Notes under the pieces: generated by a model
What the model was told of the DNA's origin: nothing
Seen by the model: the letters and a program-made list of their open reading frames with translations, nothing else
Database searches by the model: none
Source of the DNA: Haemophilus haemolyticus M19501
GTDB taxonomy: Bacteria; Pseudomonadota; Gammaproteobacteria; Enterobacterales; Pasteurellaceae
Length of the DNA: 61,702 nucleotides
Reading direction: 5' to 3'
NCBI RefSeq assembly: GCF_000222025.1
Contig: NZ_AFQO01000002.1
Coordinates: 1 to 61,702, forward strand
Part shown: positions 29,497 to 39,599 of the stretch, in pieces
Layout of the letters: each line of letters opens with the position of its first letter
Numbering within the stretch: the stretch's first letter is position 1
Made by a program: the position numbers and the translations under genes

Positions 29497-31026
29497 ATGA
29501 ATGACGCTATTTTAGAACCCAAGCATCGTGGCAATGTACGTGAAATTGCCGCGATTGATCTTGGTTCAAACAGTTTCCACATGATTGTGGCACGTATTGT
29601 GAACGGCTCAATCCAAGTACTTTCTCGCTTAAAACAAAAAGTGAAACTCGCAGAGGGCTTAGATGAAAATGCGGTGCTTAATCAAGAGGCCATCACGCGT
29701 GGTGTAAATTGCTTAGCCTTATTTGCCGAACGTTTACAAGGGTTTCCTGTTGAAAATGTCAATGTAGTTGGTACTTATACCTTACGAAGAGCGATGAATA
29801 ATGACGAATTTTTACGTCAAGCAGCTAAAGTTTTCCCCTATCCCATTAATATTATTAGTGGACAAACTGAAGCTAAAACTATCTACGCTGGCGTATGCCA
29901 CACGCAACCAGAAAAAGGTCGTAAGCTCGTTGTGGATATTGGTGGTGGCTCGACAGAAATGATCATCGGCGATGATTTCACACCGCTTGTGGCGGAAAGT
30001 CGTCACATGGGGTGCGTGAGTTTTGCGACTCAATTTTTTACCGATGGTGTCATTTCCACAGAAAACTTTCAACGAGCGCGCCAAAGTGCGGTCAATAAAA
30101 TCGAAGATTTAGGCTTTGAATATCGCAAATTAGGTTGGCAATCTGTGCTCGGCTCATCGGGGACAATTAAAACTGTGGCGCAAGTCATTGCGACTAATCT
30201 TGATCCAAATGGAACCATTACAGCCGAGCGATTAAATGCTCTAATTGAACAAACACTACAAGCCAAGCATTTTACCGAGCTAAATATTAACGGTTTAAAC
30301 CAAGACCGCGTGGATGTTTTTGTACCCGGTTTAGCGATTTTAAGTGCGGTGTTTGAAGTTTTTCATATTCAACAAATGCGCTATTCTGACGGCGCATTGC
30401 GCGAAGGCGTGATTTATAGCCTAGAAAAAAACTTCCAAGTTGCAGATATTCGAGCACGCACTGCTTGGGGATTAAGCGAACAATTCAATATTGACCAAGC
30501 TCAAGCTCATCGCGTTGCGGATAGTGCTAATTTACTCAGTGCACAATATAAAGATTGGCAATCGACAGAGTTTATTGAAGAAATGCGCGAAATCCTGCTT
30601 TGGGCAGCGCGCTTGCATGAAGTTGGCATTGTAATTAATCACAAAGGTTTACAAAAACATTCGGCGTATATCTTACAAAATATGGAATTACCTGGGTTTG
30701 ATCGTGAACAGCAACGTTTGCTTACCGCGTTAGTGCGTTGGCATATTGGCACGCTTAAACCTGCTGAATTTTTTAAATTTGCACGTTATAGCGAGCAAGA
30801 TGTGATGGCTTTAATGCGATTGCTTCGGCTTGCAGTTATTCTCAATAAATCCCGTCAAGCAACAGAAACTGCAAAAAATTTCACCCTTGAAATGCATCAC
30901 ACTTTGAATGATTGGACATTGAATTTTGAAAGCGGATACTTAGACCGTAACCCGTTAATTTGGAATGAATTGCGAGCTGAAAGTAATCTTTTGAAAGAGT
31001 TTGAAAGCAGTTTAGTTTTTTATTAA
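29497..31026 (+). CDS. ppx: Exopolyphosphatase
   Basis: 509 aa from the ATG at 29497 (MNDAILEPK), behind an aggaa ribosome binding site; the longer frame beginning at 29461 overlaps tamB. It is an ASKHA-fold enzyme: AIDLGSNSFHMIVARI (about 24), YTLRRAMN, VVDIGGGSTEMIIGDDF, GSSGTIKTVAQVI, and a C-terminal HD-like helical region (LHEVGIVINHKGLQKHSAYIL). It releases phosphate from polyphosphate ends. Sequence favours Ppx over the related GppA (ESRHMGCVSFA, FVPGLAIL). No ppk gene lies next to it. Confidence 0.93.
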   Translation: MNDAILEPKHRGNVREIAAIDLGSNSFHMIVARIVNGSIQVLSRLKQKVKLAEGLDENAVLNQEAITRGVNCLALFAERLQGFPVENVNVVGTYTLRRAMNNDEFLRQAAKVFPYPINIISGQTEAKTIYAGVCHTQPEKGRKLVVDIGGGSTEMIIGDDFTPLVAESRHMGCVSFATQFFTDGVISTENFQRARQSAVNKIEDLGFEYRKLGWQSVLGSSGTIKTVAQVIATNLDPNGTITAERLNALIEQTLQAKHFTELNINGLNQDRVDVFVPGLAILSAVFEVFHIQQMRYSDGALREGVIYSLEKNFQVADIRARTAWGLSEQFNIDQAQAHRVADSANLLSAQYKDWQSTEFIEEMREILLWAARLHEVGIVINHKGLQKHSAYILQNMELPGFDREQQRLLTALVRWHIGTLKPAEFFKFARYSEQDVMALMRLLRLAVILNKSRQATETAKNFTLEMHHTLNDWTLNFESGYLDRNPLIWNELRAESNLLKEFESSLVFY

Positions 31027-31089
31027 TTATCTTTCTGCTTAATGTTTATGAGCGAAAAATTTAGGGCAAGCTAAATACTTACCCTATTT

Positions 31090-31773
31090 TTATAATTTGA
31101 CGGTCTGAAATAATGCTTTTATTTCATCCAATGATAATAATCTAAATGAGCCATTTTCTAATCCATTAATAGATAATGAGCCCATGCGCACTCTCACTAA
31201 TCGTAAAGTGGGGAAACCAATATGCGCAGTCATTCTTCGCACTTGGCGGTTGCGCCCTTCACTAATTTTAATTTCTAACCAGCTTGTGGGAATATTTTTC
31301 CGTTCTCGGATAGGTGGATTGCGCTCCCATAAATTTGGCGCTGAAATTAACCGCACTTTAGCGGGTTTAGTCATGCCATCTTTGAGTTCTACACCTTTTC
31401 TGAGTTGTGCTAAATCGGTTTCTTCAGGGATGCCTTCCACTTGCACCCAATAGGTTTTTTCTGTTTTAAATTTGGGATCGGCCAAACGATGTTGTAATTC
31501 GCCATTATTGGTTAAAATCAGTAATCCCTCACTGTCTCTATCTAATCGACCTGCCGCATAAACATTTGGGATTGAAATAAAATCTTTTAAGGTAGCGCGT
31601 CCTTCTTCGTCGGTAAACTGAGTGAGCATATCAAAAGGTTTATTGAATAACACAACTTTGGTTTCATCCAACGACAGCATTTTAGGTTTTGATTTTGGCT
31701 TAAAAGTGCGGTGAAAATTAACCGCACTTTTTCCTTTAGCGGGCAATTTTCCTGCCGAAAAATTCTTCTTCAT
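31090..31773 (-). CDS. rluE: 23S rRNA pseudouridine(2457) synthase RluE
   Basis: 227 aa of the RsuA/RluB-E family: basic N-terminus, catalytic motif [21 protein letters not shown] (about 92), [28 protein letters not shown] and [30 protein letters not shown] and PTSWLEI match RluE best among paralogues. It has no S4 domain, as in RluE. An uptake-signal pair is embedded in the 5' coding region (31708-31732), where it codes for [11 protein letters not shown]. Confidence 0.9.
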   Translation of the reverse strand: MKKNFSAGKLPAKGKSAVNFHRTFKPKSKPKMLSLDETKVVLFNKPFDMLTQFTDEEGRATLKDFISIPNVYAAGRLDRDSEGLLILTNNGELQHRLADPKFKTEKTYWVQVEGIPEETDLAQLRKGVELKDGMTKPAKVRLISAPNLWERNPPIRERKNIPTSWLEIKISEGRNRQVRRMTAHIGFPTLRLVRVRMGSLSINGLENGSFRLLSLDEIKALFQTVKL

Positions 31774-31866
31774 TGAATTAGATTTCTATTTTGAAAGATT
31801 TGCAACATCATAGCAAAACTTCAAGCTGTAGTAATGATGATTACTTTAGTTAATCTAAAAAACTAA

Positions 31867-31897
31867 AAAGGCTAAGCCAGTAAAACTGAGCTTAGCC
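31867..31897 (-). terminator. hel terminator
   Basis: ggctaagc / gcttagcc stem with a 12-nt loop. Read on the minus strand it is followed by a T run and lies about 50 nt after the hel stop. Confidence 0.8.
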
Positions 31898-31949
31898 CCC
31901 AACTAAATTTTTTAGAATCGATATTTAAATCGATCTTTTTAATGGAAAA

Positions 31950-32786
<837 letters not shown>

Positions 32787-32998
32787 TTAACTTTAGGGTT
32801 AGTAAAAACGGAGAGAGTATAGCAAGCCTTTTTATTTTTTGGGGCGATTTCTTGGTAATTCTATTAAATTTGTGATATTTGTCACATTTTTAACGCGAGA
32901 TTTAGATGTAAAACTTACCGCACTTTCTTTTTATCCTATCGCCTTTCCCCCCTTTTCACGGTAAACTAGCCGTAATTTTATTCATCACCAACATTTTT

Positions 32999-33277
32999 AT
33001 GCGACTTCTTATTCTCATTCTTTTTGCCGTATTAGCTTTGTTCCAATATGACTTATGGTTTGGCCGTAATGGTTTCTTTGATTACCGTGAAACTGCCGCA
33101 AAAATTGTAGAAAACCAAGCGGAAAATGAAAAACTGTCTCAGCGTAACCAGCGTATTAATGCGGAGATTCAAGGGCTAACTAAAGGCTTTGAGGCTATTG
33201 AAGAACGTGCGCGAATGCAACATGGCATGGTGAAAGAAAACGAAGTGTTTTATCACATTGTGAAAGAGAATAAATAA
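32999..33277 (+). CDS. ftsB: FtsB, divisome bitopic protein
   Basis: 92 aa: a transmembrane helix at the start ([20 protein letters not shown]), then a leucine-zipper coiled coil (about 35-70, [24 protein letters not shown]) and a short C-terminal part with [17 protein letters not shown]. It forms FtsQ-FtsB-FtsL in division. The stop overlaps the ispD start by one base (TAATG), the same order as in E. coli. Confidence 0.93.
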   Translation: MRLLILILFAVLALFQYDLWFGRNGFFDYRETAAKIVENQAENEKLSQRNQRINAEIQGLTKGFEAIEERARMQHGMVKENEVFYHIVKENK

Positions 33278-33954
33278 TGGCTCGTTCAATTATTGCGGTA
33301 TTGCCTGCTGCTGGTGTGGGCTCGCGAATGCAAGCGGATAAACCGAAACAATATTTAACGCTACTTGGCAAAACACTGCTCGAACACACACTTGATGTCA
33401 TGCTTTCTCATCCTGCCGTATCTAAAATTATTTTGGCGGTGAGCAAAGATGATCCTTATATTGCTAAGCTATCACTCGCCCCTAAAATTCAGTTAGTGGA
33501 GGGGGGCGCAACTCGAGCTGAATCCGTATTAAATGGTTTAAATGCAATTAAGGAAAAAAATGCGTGGGTGCTTGTTCATGATGCTGCTCGTCCTTGTTTG
33601 CAACACGCCGACATTGATAAATTGCTAGCCATTGAAGATGAACATGGGGCAATTTTGGCAATTCCAGCGACGGATACGATTAAACGGGCGGATAATCAGC
33701 AATGTATTGTGAAAACAGAAGATCGTCGTCAACTTTGGCAAGCGATGACACCACAGTTTTTCCCAGTAGATATATTAAGAAATGCGCTTTCCACAGGGAT
33801 TCAACAAGGTGCGAATATAACGGATGAAGCATCAGCAATGGAACTGGCAGGATTTCGACCGCACTTGGTGGCTGGGCGTAGCGATAATTTAAAAGTGACT
33901 CGTCCAGAAGATTTAGCATTAGCAGAATTTTATTTAACAAGGAATAAATTATGA
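33277..33954 (+). CDS. ispD: 2-C-methyl-D-erythritol 4-phosphate cytidylyltransferase
   Basis: 225 aa with the nucleotidyltransferase signature [36 protein letters not shown], and [10 protein letters not shown]. It converts MEP plus CTP to CDP-ME, step three of the non-mevalonate isoprenoid pathway. The start overlaps ftsB and the end overlaps ispF by 4 nt (ATGA), indicating an operon. Confidence 0.96.
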   Translation: MARSIIAVLPAAGVGSRMQADKPKQYLTLLGKTLLEHTLDVMLSHPAVSKIILAVSKDDPYIAKLSLAPKIQLVEGGATRAESVLNGLNAIKEKNAWVLVHDAARPCLQHADIDKLLAIEDEHGAILAIPATDTIKRADNQQCIVKTEDRRQLWQAMTPQFFPVDILRNALSTGIQQGANITDEASAMELAGFRPHLVAGRSDNLKVTRPEDLALAEFYLTRNKL

Positions 33955-34427
33955 TCAGAATTGGACACGGTTTTGATGTTCATGCGTTTGGTGAAGATCG
34001 CCCATTAATTATTGGCGGCGTAGAAGTACCTTATCATACTGGGTTTATTGCGCACTCTGATGGCGATGTGGCATTACATGCCTTAACCGATGCAATCTTG
34101 GGAGCCGCCGCTCTAGGTGATATTGGAAAGCTTTTCCCTGATACGGATATGCAATATAAAAATGCGGATAGTCGTGGGCTATTGCGTGAAGCATTTCGTC
34201 AAGTGCAAGAAAAGGGATATAAAATTGGTAATGTCGATGTCACTATCATTGCACAAGCACCTAAAATGCGTCCATATATTGATGCAATGCGTGCCAAAAT
34301 CGCCGAAGATCTCCAATGCGATATTGAGCAAGTTAATGTGAAAGCAACAACAACAGAAAAACTAGGCTTTACAGGAAGACAAGAAGGAATTGCTTGCGAG
34401 GCTGTTGCTCTTTTAATCCGACAATAA
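33951..34427 (+). CDS. ispF: 2-C-methyl-D-erythritol 2,4-cyclodiphosphate synthase
   Basis: 158 aa. Metal-binding residues in [11 protein letters not shown] and the His of [29 protein letters not shown], and the C-terminal [17 protein letters not shown] block. It cyclises CDP-ME-2-phosphate to MEcPP with release of CMP. The 4-nt overlap with ispD and an immediately following hairpin mark it as the last gene of ftsB-ispD-ispF. In enterobacteria truD would follow; here truD is 11 kb away. Confidence 0.97.
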   Translation: MIRIGHGFDVHAFGEDRPLIIGGVEVPYHTGFIAHSDGDVALHALTDAILGAAALGDIGKLFPDTDMQYKNADSRGLLREAFRQVQEKGYKIGNVDVTIIAQAPKMRPYIDAMRAKIAEDLQCDIEQVNVKATTTEKLGFTGRQEGIACEAVALLIRQ

Positions 34428-34440
34428 TTGTTTATTCTTA

Positions 34441-34482
34441 AAAATGCGGTGTAAATTTTTAAAAGAATTTCACCGCATTTTT
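34441..34482 (+). terminator. ispF terminator (degenerate uptake-signal dyad)
   Basis: aaaatgcggtg and caccgcattttt arms with an AT-rich loop and terminal T run. Confidence 0.8.
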
Positions 34483-34486
34483 ATTT

Positions 34487-34502
34487 TTGTGATCTAGATC
34501 AC
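34487..34502 (+). promoter_or_regulatory. Perfect CRP (CRP-N type) palindrome
   Basis: TGTGATCTAGATCACA is a perfect 16-bp palindrome with the TGTGA-N6-TCACA consensus. It lies just after the ispF terminator, and no gene on the plus strand follows for at least 1.8 kb; dtd, mioC and zapB are convergent to it. A weak -35/-10-like pair (ttgtac at 34535, 17 nt, taacac at 34558) follows. It probably drives an unannotated transcript; this is an inference. Confidence 0.7.
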
Positions 34503-34950
34503 AGTTTTAACCTAGGAAAAGGCATACCATATTCTTGTACAGTGAGTTTGTAGCTGATAACACAGACTATAAATGAAAAGATTTAGGCGCAAGAATGGAT
34601 GTTTGTGCCATTTGGCATTGCGCTGTGCACTTTGCCTATTGGGTTTGGCGGGCTGTTGTCTGACATTCCCGATTATCCCTAATCAGTGAAATGGCAACGG
34701 TGATAATTCACCCTTGTTATTAATAAGTGGCCATTGGTGAGAGGAAACGTCCATTTATGGACGAGGGAGCAATGGAGGGCTTCAGTTCGCCTTTTTGCTC
34801 ACCAACCTTGTTGTTAGGTGCTATGTTGTTAGTTGACGTTGACTAATGGAATATGTACGTTTAACGCAGATATTCCATTAGTTAAGCTATTTAGCGTGCT
34901 TAATTTTCTAAAAGTCTTAAGAATCTTATTACTAAATTAACCGTTTTTAT
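34503..34950 (+). other. Non-coding stretch with strong RNA secondary structure, possible CRP-controlled transcript
   Basis: No convincing gene is found in these ~450 bases; only ~20-40-codon frames on either strand. Directly visible are: ttggtgag (34734-) paired with ctcaccaa, enclosing a perfect cgtcca / tggacg hairpin and a gagcaa / ttgctc pairing that competes for the same ctc bases; and a perfect 12-bp stem ctaatggaatat / atattccattag at 34843-34881. The first half appears richer in G+C than neighbouring intergenic DNA. It could be a small RNA, an attenuator, or a remnant of lost sequence. Confidence 0.5.
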
Positions 34951-35385
34951 TTATACGTTTAACCAAAACGTAACTGGGCCATCGTTTGTTAAGCTCACTT
35001 GCATATCCGCTGCAAATTGCCCTGTTGAAACAGGTAATTTCTCACCGCACTTTTGGATAAAGTATTCATATAATTCATTAGCCAATGCTGGGGGGGCACC
35101 TTTTGAAAAGCTTGGACGCAAACCTTTTTGTGTATCCGCCGCTAATGTAAATTGAGAAACAATAAGTAATTCACCTTGTACTTGTTGAACATTTAAGTTC
35201 ATTTTGTCATTTTCATCACTGAAAATTCGATAATTAAGCACTTTTTCAGCAAGTTTATCCGCTTTTTCTTGATTATCTTCTTTTTCTACACCAAGCAAAA
35301 CCAGCAAACCTTTGCCAATTTTCCCGATTGTTTCACCGTTTACATCAACTTTCGCTTGGGTGACACGCTGGATTAAGGCAATCAT
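34951..35385 (-). CDS. dtd: D-aminoacyl-tRNA deacylase
   Basis: 144 aa. Start [18 protein letters not shown], the [23 protein letters not shown] motif (substrate pocket, catalytic Thr region), and the C-terminal [11 protein letters not shown] with the cis Gly-Pro motif. It hydrolyses D-amino acids (notably D-Tyr and Gly) mischarged on tRNA. The start overlaps the mioC stop by 4 nt. Confidence 0.95.
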   Translation of the reverse strand: MIALIQRVTQAKVDVNGETIGKIGKGLLVLLGVEKEDNQEKADKLAEKVLNYRIFSDENDKMNLNVQQVQGELLIVSQFTLAADTQKGLRPSFSKGAPPALANELYEYFIQKCGEKLPVSTGQFAADMQVSLTNDGPVTFWLNV

Positions 35386-35822
35386 TTTAATCCCTCAATA
35401 AATCTCGGTAACCATGCTTCAGCATAGCCTTCTTGATCATCTATGTTTAAAACATCAATTTTTAAAGTCTCGCAAATTTTTACCGCACTTTTTTCTTCAA
35501 GCGCTTGTTCCACTTTATCCGCTGCATAGCAAAAAGTGTCGTAATCAGAATTACCCAATCCAACGACGGCAAAACGAACATCTGAAAAATCGCTTTGATT
35601 TTTAGCTAATTCATCAAATAGAGGTTTTAAATTATCCGGCAACTCGCCCGCACCATGAGTTGAAGTCACAACAAGCCAAATTTTTTCATTTTTGATATCG
35701 GATAGACTTGGTCCGTGAAAAAGAGTGGTGGAAAAATCTTGAGTTTTTAAAACATCGTTTAAATGTTCGGCAACATATTCTGCGCCACCTAAAGTGCTGC
35801 CAGAGAGAATGCAAATGTGCAT
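35382..35822 (-). CDS. mioC: MioC-type flavodoxin
   Basis: 146 aa flavodoxin fold: FMN phosphate loop [31 protein letters not shown] (about 54) and [13 protein letters not shown] (about 87). It is closely similar to MioC of E. coli, reported as an electron donor to biotin synthase; there it lies next to oriC, here it is joined to dtd. The genes overlap and are probably co-transcribed. Confidence 0.88.
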   Translation of the reverse strand: MHICILSGSTLGGAEYVAEHLNDVLKTQDFSTTLFHGPSLSDIKNEKIWLVVTSTHGAGELPDNLKPLFDELAKNQSDFSDVRFAVVGLGNSDYDTFCYAADKVEQALEEKSAVKICETLKIDVLNIDDQEGYAEAWLPRFIEGLK

Positions 35823-35892
35823 TTGATTATCCTGTATTTATTTTTATTCCCTAACACAGGGAAAAGTAAAAAATATTTTTGAAATGATGAAA

Positions 35893-35924
35893 ATAAAAAG
35901 GCTTAGAAAATCTAAGCCTTTTTA
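35893..35924. terminator. zapB terminator
   Basis: aaaaaggcttaga / tctaagccttttt, 13-bp stem with an AAA loop. It immediately follows zapB on the minus strand and may also work on the other strand. Confidence 0.9.
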
Positions 35925-35930
35925 TTACGA

Positions 35931-36149
35931 TTAAACGTTATCGAATTTGCCAAGCAATGAACGAATATGTTCTTGCCAGTTGCGGTGTTCGTTTTTCAGT
36001 TGTTCGTTTTCAGTTTGTAAACTTTCAATATTTCTGTGAGATTCTGCGTTTTTCTCTTTTAATTCTTCAACTTCTAATTGAAGTAATTGGATAGTTTCTA
36101 CCGCTTGTTTAATTTTTTCTTCAAGCTGGTTTAAAATTTCTAAAGACAT
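35931..36149 (-). CDS. zapB: ZapB, cell-division coiled-coil protein
   Basis: 72 aa, almost entirely coiled coil (LNQLEEKIKQAVETIQLLQL through NEQLKNEHRNWQEHIRSLLGKF). The length and the C-terminal W-x-x-RI/HIRSLLGK motif match ZapB, which forms an FtsZ-associated network with ZapA and MatP. In E. coli zapB is adjacent to glpFKX, and here glpX is divergent from it by 160 nt, supporting the call. Confidence 0.92.
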   Translation of the reverse strand: MSLEILNQLEEKIKQAVETIQLLQLEVEELKEKNAESHRNIESLQTENEQLKNEHRNWQEHIRSLLGKFDNV

Positions 36150-36309
36150 AATGATTTCCTTTTAAATATGGGTAAGTTTGAGAGTATTTTACCCAGTAAA
36201 TTTGCCTTTTTAAAGCGTTGGAGAAAAAATTATTATGCAAACGATTACGCAGTGATAAAATAAGGCCATTTTGCCATGTTCTAGAAAAGTAAGCAAAAGG
36301 AGAATAATG

Positions 36310-37323
36310 ATGAATCGTGCATTGGCTATTGAATTTTCACGTGTGACTGAGGCAGCTGCGTTAGCGGCTCATATGTGGCTGGGGCGAGGGGATAAAAATG
36401 CAGCTGACGATGCGGCAGTGAAAGCCATGCGTTATATGCTGAACTTAATTCATATGGATGCTGAAATCGTGATTGGGGAAGGGGAAATTGATGAAGCACC
36501 AATGCTTTATATTGGTGAAAAAGTCGGTTCTGGTATGGGAGAATTGGTTTCTATCGCCGTTGATCCTATTGATGGCACGCGTATGACCGCAATGGGTCAG
36601 TCTAATGCTATTTCTGTCTTGGCTGCTGGTGGCAGAAATACCTTTTTAAAAGCACCAGATATGTATATGGAAAAATTGGTGGTTGGCCCCGATGTAAAAG
36701 GCATGATTGATTTAACTTTACCACTAGAACAAAATCTTCGCCGTGTCGCATCTAAGCTAGGAAAATCCCTTTCTGATCTCACCGTAATGGTATTGGCAAA
36801 ACTACGCCATGATGCGGTAATTAAACAAATGCATAACTTGGGCGTGAGAGTGATGGCGATTCCTGACGGTGATGTGGCAGGTTCCGTATTGTGCTGTTTG
36901 CCTGATGCCGAAGCCGATCTTCTTTACGGAATCGGTGGCGCACCAGAAGGTGTGGCAGCTGCAGCCGCAATTCGTGCATTAGGTGGCGATATGCAAGCTC
37001 GTTTACTTCCTCGTAACGAAGTAAAAGGTGATACGGAAGAAAATAAAAAAATTGCTGCCGATGAAATTCAGCGTTGTGAAGCATTAGGCGTAAAAATCAA
37101 TGAAGTGTTAAAACTTGAAGATCTTGTGCGTGATGACAATCTAGTGTTTACCGCAACGGGTATCACCAATGGCGATTTGCTTAAAGGTATCTCTAGAAAG
37201 GGCAATTTAGCCAGCACAGAAACAATTTTAATTCGTGGAAAATCCCGTACAATTCGTAAAATCCAATCCATCCATTATCTAGATCGTAAAGATTCTGAAA
37301 TTTATAAGATTTTGAATATTTAG
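36310..37323 (+). CDS. glpX: Fructose-1,6-bisphosphatase class II (GlpX)
   Basis: 337 aa from the second of two adjacent ATGs (36307 and 36310); 36310 gives MNRALAIEFSRVTEAA, aligned with E. coli, and a 7-nt spacing from aaggag. Motifs: GEGEIDEAPMLYIGEKVG (metal sites), VDPIDGTRMTAMGQ, YGIGGAPEGVAAAAAIRALGGDM and FTATGITNGDLL. It hydrolyses fructose-1,6-bisphosphate to fructose-6-phosphate in gluconeogenesis. The glpF and glpK neighbours of E. coli are absent here. Confidence 0.95.
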   Translation: MNRALAIEFSRVTEAAALAAHMWLGRGDKNAADDAAVKAMRYMLNLIHMDAEIVIGEGEIDEAPMLYIGEKVGSGMGELVSIAVDPIDGTRMTAMGQSNAISVLAAGGRNTFLKAPDMYMEKLVVGPDVKGMIDLTLPLEQNLRRVASKLGKSLSDLTVMVLAKLRHDAVIKQMHNLGVRVMAIPDGDVAGSVLCCLPDAEADLLYGIGGAPEGVAAAAAIRALGGDMQARLLPRNEVKGDTEENKKIAADEIQRCEALGVKINEVLKLEDLVRDDNLVFTATGITNGDLLKGISRKGNLASTETILIRGKSRTIRKIQSIHYLDRKDSEIYKILNI

Positions 37324-37334
37324 TTAGAGCAAAC

Positions 37335-37363
37335 AAAAGCGCGGTGAATTTTCACCGCACTTT
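37335..37363 (+). terminator. glpX uptake-signal dyad terminator
   Basis: aaaagcgcggtgaa / ttcaccgcacttt nearly continuous palindrome, 12 nt after the glpX stop. Confidence 0.82.
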
Positions 37364-37376
37364 GGATTTAAAAATA

Positions 37377-37411
37377 AAAAAACCGACTTTGCATTCACAA
37401 AGTCGGTTTTA
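37377..37411 (-). terminator. ilvC terminator
   Basis: aaccgactttg / caaagtcggtt stem with a 6-nt loop, flanked by A and T runs; it follows ilvC on the minus strand and could also back up glpX termination. Confidence 0.9.
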
Positions 37412-37429
37412 ATTTGGTTTAATTCAGTA

Positions 37430-38908
37430 TTAACCTGCAACTGCGATACGTTTCATATCTGTCATATAACCACGTAATTCTTGACCGATTAATTCAACAG
37501 GGTGATTACGAATTGCATCGTTTACATCACGTAAGGTAATGTTATCGACTTCCACTGTTGGAGTTGGCTCGCCCAAGTCGCCTTTTTGAAGGTTAGGGAT
37601 AATTTCTTTTGCAAGAATTGGGGTTGCTACGTTAGAGAATAAGTAGTTACCATATTCTGCAGTATCTGAAATTACTACGTTCATTTCGTATAAGCGTTTA
37701 CGAGCAATAGTGTTCGCAATTAATGGTAATTCATGAAGTGATTCATAGTAAGCTGATTCTTCATAAATACCACTTGCAACCATCGCATCAAAGGCTAATT
37801 CTACACCAGCTTTAACCATTGCAATCATTAATACACCGTTATCAAAGTATTCTTGTTCGCTAATTTTGCCATCATATTTTGGTGCATTTTCAAAGGCTGT
37901 TTTACCTGTTGCTTCACGCCATGCGAATAAATCTTTATCGCCATTTGCCCAGTCTGCCATCATGGTTGCAGAGAAGTGACCGCTGATGATGTCATCCATG
38001 TGTTTATAATATAAGAAACCAAGGCTTTCTTTGATTTGTTCAGCTAGTTCAAATGCACGTAATTTTGCACTGTTTGATAGGCGATCCATCATTAATGTGA
38101 TACCGCCTTGTTTTAACGCTTCGGTAATGGTTTCCCAACCGTATTGAATTAATTTACCTGCATATGCTGGATCTTTACCGTCTGCCACTAATTTGTCATA
38201 ACATACGATAGAACCTGCTTGTAACATACCGCAAAGGATAGTTTGCTCACCCATTAAGTCAGATTTTACTTCAGCCACGAATGAAGATTCTAAAACACCT
38301 GCTTTATGACCGCCAGTTGCCGCAGCCCAAGCTTTCGCGATCGCCAAGCCTTCGCCTTTCGGGTCATTTTCAGGGTGAACCGCAATTAATGTTGGTACAC
38401 CGAAACCACGTTTGTATTCTTCACGTACTTCAGTACCTGGACATTTTGGCGCAACCATTACAACTGTAATGTCTTTACGGATTTCTTCGCCAACTTCAAC
38501 AATATTGAAACCGTGTGAATAACCAAATGCAGAATCTTTTTTCATTAAAGGCATGACATCGGCAACTACTTTAGAGTGTTGTTTGTCTGGTGTTAAGTTT
38601 ACGACTAAATCTGCAGTTGGAATTAATTCTTCATAAGTACCAACCTTAAAACCATTTTCGGTTGCACGTTGGAACGATGCACGTTTTTCTGCAATTGCTT
38701 CAGGGCGTAAGGCATAGCTAATATCTAAGCCAGAATCACGCATATTCAAACCTTGGTTTAAACCTTGCGCACCACAGCCTACGATAACGATTTTTTTGCC
38801 TTTTAAGAAGTTTGCTTCATCTGCAAATTCTTCGCGATCCATAAAACGACAACGACCTAATTGGTCTAATTTTTGACGTAAATTTAATGTGTTGAAATAG
38901 TTAGCCAT
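37430..38908 (-). CDS. ilvC: Ketol-acid reductoisomerase (class II)
   Basis: 492 aa, the long class II form. The NADPH-binding Rossmann motif [19 protein letters not shown] (about residue 40), [22 protein letters not shown], then duplicated C-terminal knotted domains with [17 protein letters not shown] and EYGNYLF. It converts acetolactate/acetohydroxybutyrate in valine, leucine and isoleucine synthesis. The divergent ilvY probably encodes its activator, although ~690 bp now separates the two starts. Confidence 0.97.
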   Translation of the reverse strand: MANYFNTLNLRQKLDQLGRCRFMDREEFADEANFLKGKKIVIVGCGAQGLNQGLNMRDSGLDISYALRPEAIAEKRASFQRATENGFKVGTYEELIPTADLVVNLTPDKQHSKVVADVMPLMKKDSAFGYSHGFNIVEVGEEIRKDITVVMVAPKCPGTEVREEYKRGFGVPTLIAVHPENDPKGEGLAIAKAWAAATGGHKAGVLESSFVAEVKSDLMGEQTILCGMLQAGSIVCYDKLVADGKDPAYAGKLIQYGWETITEALKQGGITLMMDRLSNSAKLRAFELAEQIKESLGFLYYKHMDDIISGHFSATMMADWANGDKDLFAWREATGKTAFENAPKYDGKISEQEYFDNGVLMIAMVKAGVELAFDAMVASGIYEESAYYESLHELPLIANTIARKRLYEMNVVISDTAEYGNYLFSNVATPILAKEIIPNLQKGDLGEPTPTVEVDNITLRDVNDAIRNHPVELIGQELRGYMTDMKRIAVAG

Positions 38909-38979
38909 TTTTTGTCCTTAATTGTGTAAGGTTGATAATTGTATGATGTTGTGTTTGCATATTTTTTTGTTGTGGTTTG

Positions 38980-39007
38980 ATTATAGGATTTTTTGTTGTT
39001 GCGTAAA
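38980..39007 (-). promoter_or_regulatory. Probable sigma-70 promoter of ilvC
   Basis: On the minus strand TTTACG (plus 39002-39007) and a perfect TATAAT (plus 38980-38985) are 16 nt apart, about 72 nt before the ilvC start. A partly symmetric TTGCACAA...CGCAA sequence just upstream (near 39025-39045) is a candidate IlvY operator. Confidence 0.6.
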
Positions 39008-39076
39008 GTGATATTATGGGAATGTAATGTTGCGATTTGTGCAATTATTTTGGATTTTGTTTTTTTGTGAATTAGC

Positions 39077-39262
39077 ATCGTATTTCGCTCGATGAGCGAC
39101 CTACTTTCTTTTACTCGTGTAAAAGAAAGTAGGCACAGAAAATACGCCCCAATTAAATCGCTGATCTTTGCTTTGTTTCAATTTTCTTAACGGCAATTTG
39201 CTGAACTCGCTACGCTCAAAGAGACGCAAATTGCCTGAAAATTGAAAGTCGCAAAGGCGATT
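39077..39262 (+). repeat. Palindromic intergenic element, copy A
   Basis: Contains a perfect 15-bp hairpin (cctactttcttttac at 39100-39114 paired with 39119-39133), then a ~100-bp imperfect palindrome (39157-39262) with nested arms atcgc/gcgat, tttcaattttc/gaaaattgaaa and ggcaatttgc/gcaaattgcc around the core ctgaactcgctacgctcaaa. The reverse complement of copy B aligns with the hairpin, its cgat flank and the core. No coding sequence. Confidence 0.85.
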
Positions 39263-39383
39263 TATATGGGGCTCAGAATATATCAGAGCGTTATTAAAAA
39301 GTGCGGTTAGTTTTCTGGTATTTTTTTAAATACACTAAATTTTACCCGCACTTTAAATTGAAAAAAGAACAAATTAGTTCCCT

Positions 39384-39577
39384 TCCTTGCCGTCTGAGAA
39401 ATTGGAAACTTGTAGGAAATTTTCGTCTGTTTGAGCGTAGTGAGTTCAGAAAATTTCCGTTAAGCAAGTTTTCAATTTCTCAGGAAATAAGGCAAAGCAG
39501 GGCGTGTTTTCTTTTTGCCTACTTTTGCTTTGCACGAGCAAAGAAAAAGTAGGTCGCCATCGGCGAAACCCGATATT
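39384..39577 (-). repeat. Palindromic intergenic element, copy B (inverted relative to copy A)
   Basis: Palindrome ttgcc...gagaaattgg with gaaattttc arms around tttgagcgtagtgagttcag, the complement of copy A's core with one change, followed by cctacttttgctttg cac-type hairpin and ggtcgccatcggcg. The ~120 bp between the copies holds an uptake signal (39300-) and its near-complement (39345-). Together they occupy about 500 bp of the ilvC-ilvY region. Confidence 0.82.
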
Positions 39578-39599
39578 AAATAAAATAAAAGAAGAAATT

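Noticed and set aside
31700-31740. Uptake-signal pair near the rluE start as a terminator or attenuator
   Set aside because: It lies inside the coding sequence and is translated ([11 protein letters not shown]); no T run follows in the direction of rluE transcription.
34606-34680. Short frames at 34.6-34.8 kb (about 31 codons ending DIPDYP on the plus strand, ~27 codons starting MSDNSPPNP on the minus strand, a ~37-codon plus frame ending LLVDVD)
   Set aside because: All are short, overlap on both strands, lack ribosome binding sites and match nothing I recognise; the structured-RNA reading is preferred.
34810-34840. gttaggt-like core resembling an integron attC site
   Set aside because: No complementary core at suitable distance and no integrase or cassette genes nearby.
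34500-34860. Multiple GGA triplets suggesting a CsrB-like regulatory RNA
   Set aside because: Only about seven, not consistently in hairpin loops, and no terminator; too weak to claim.
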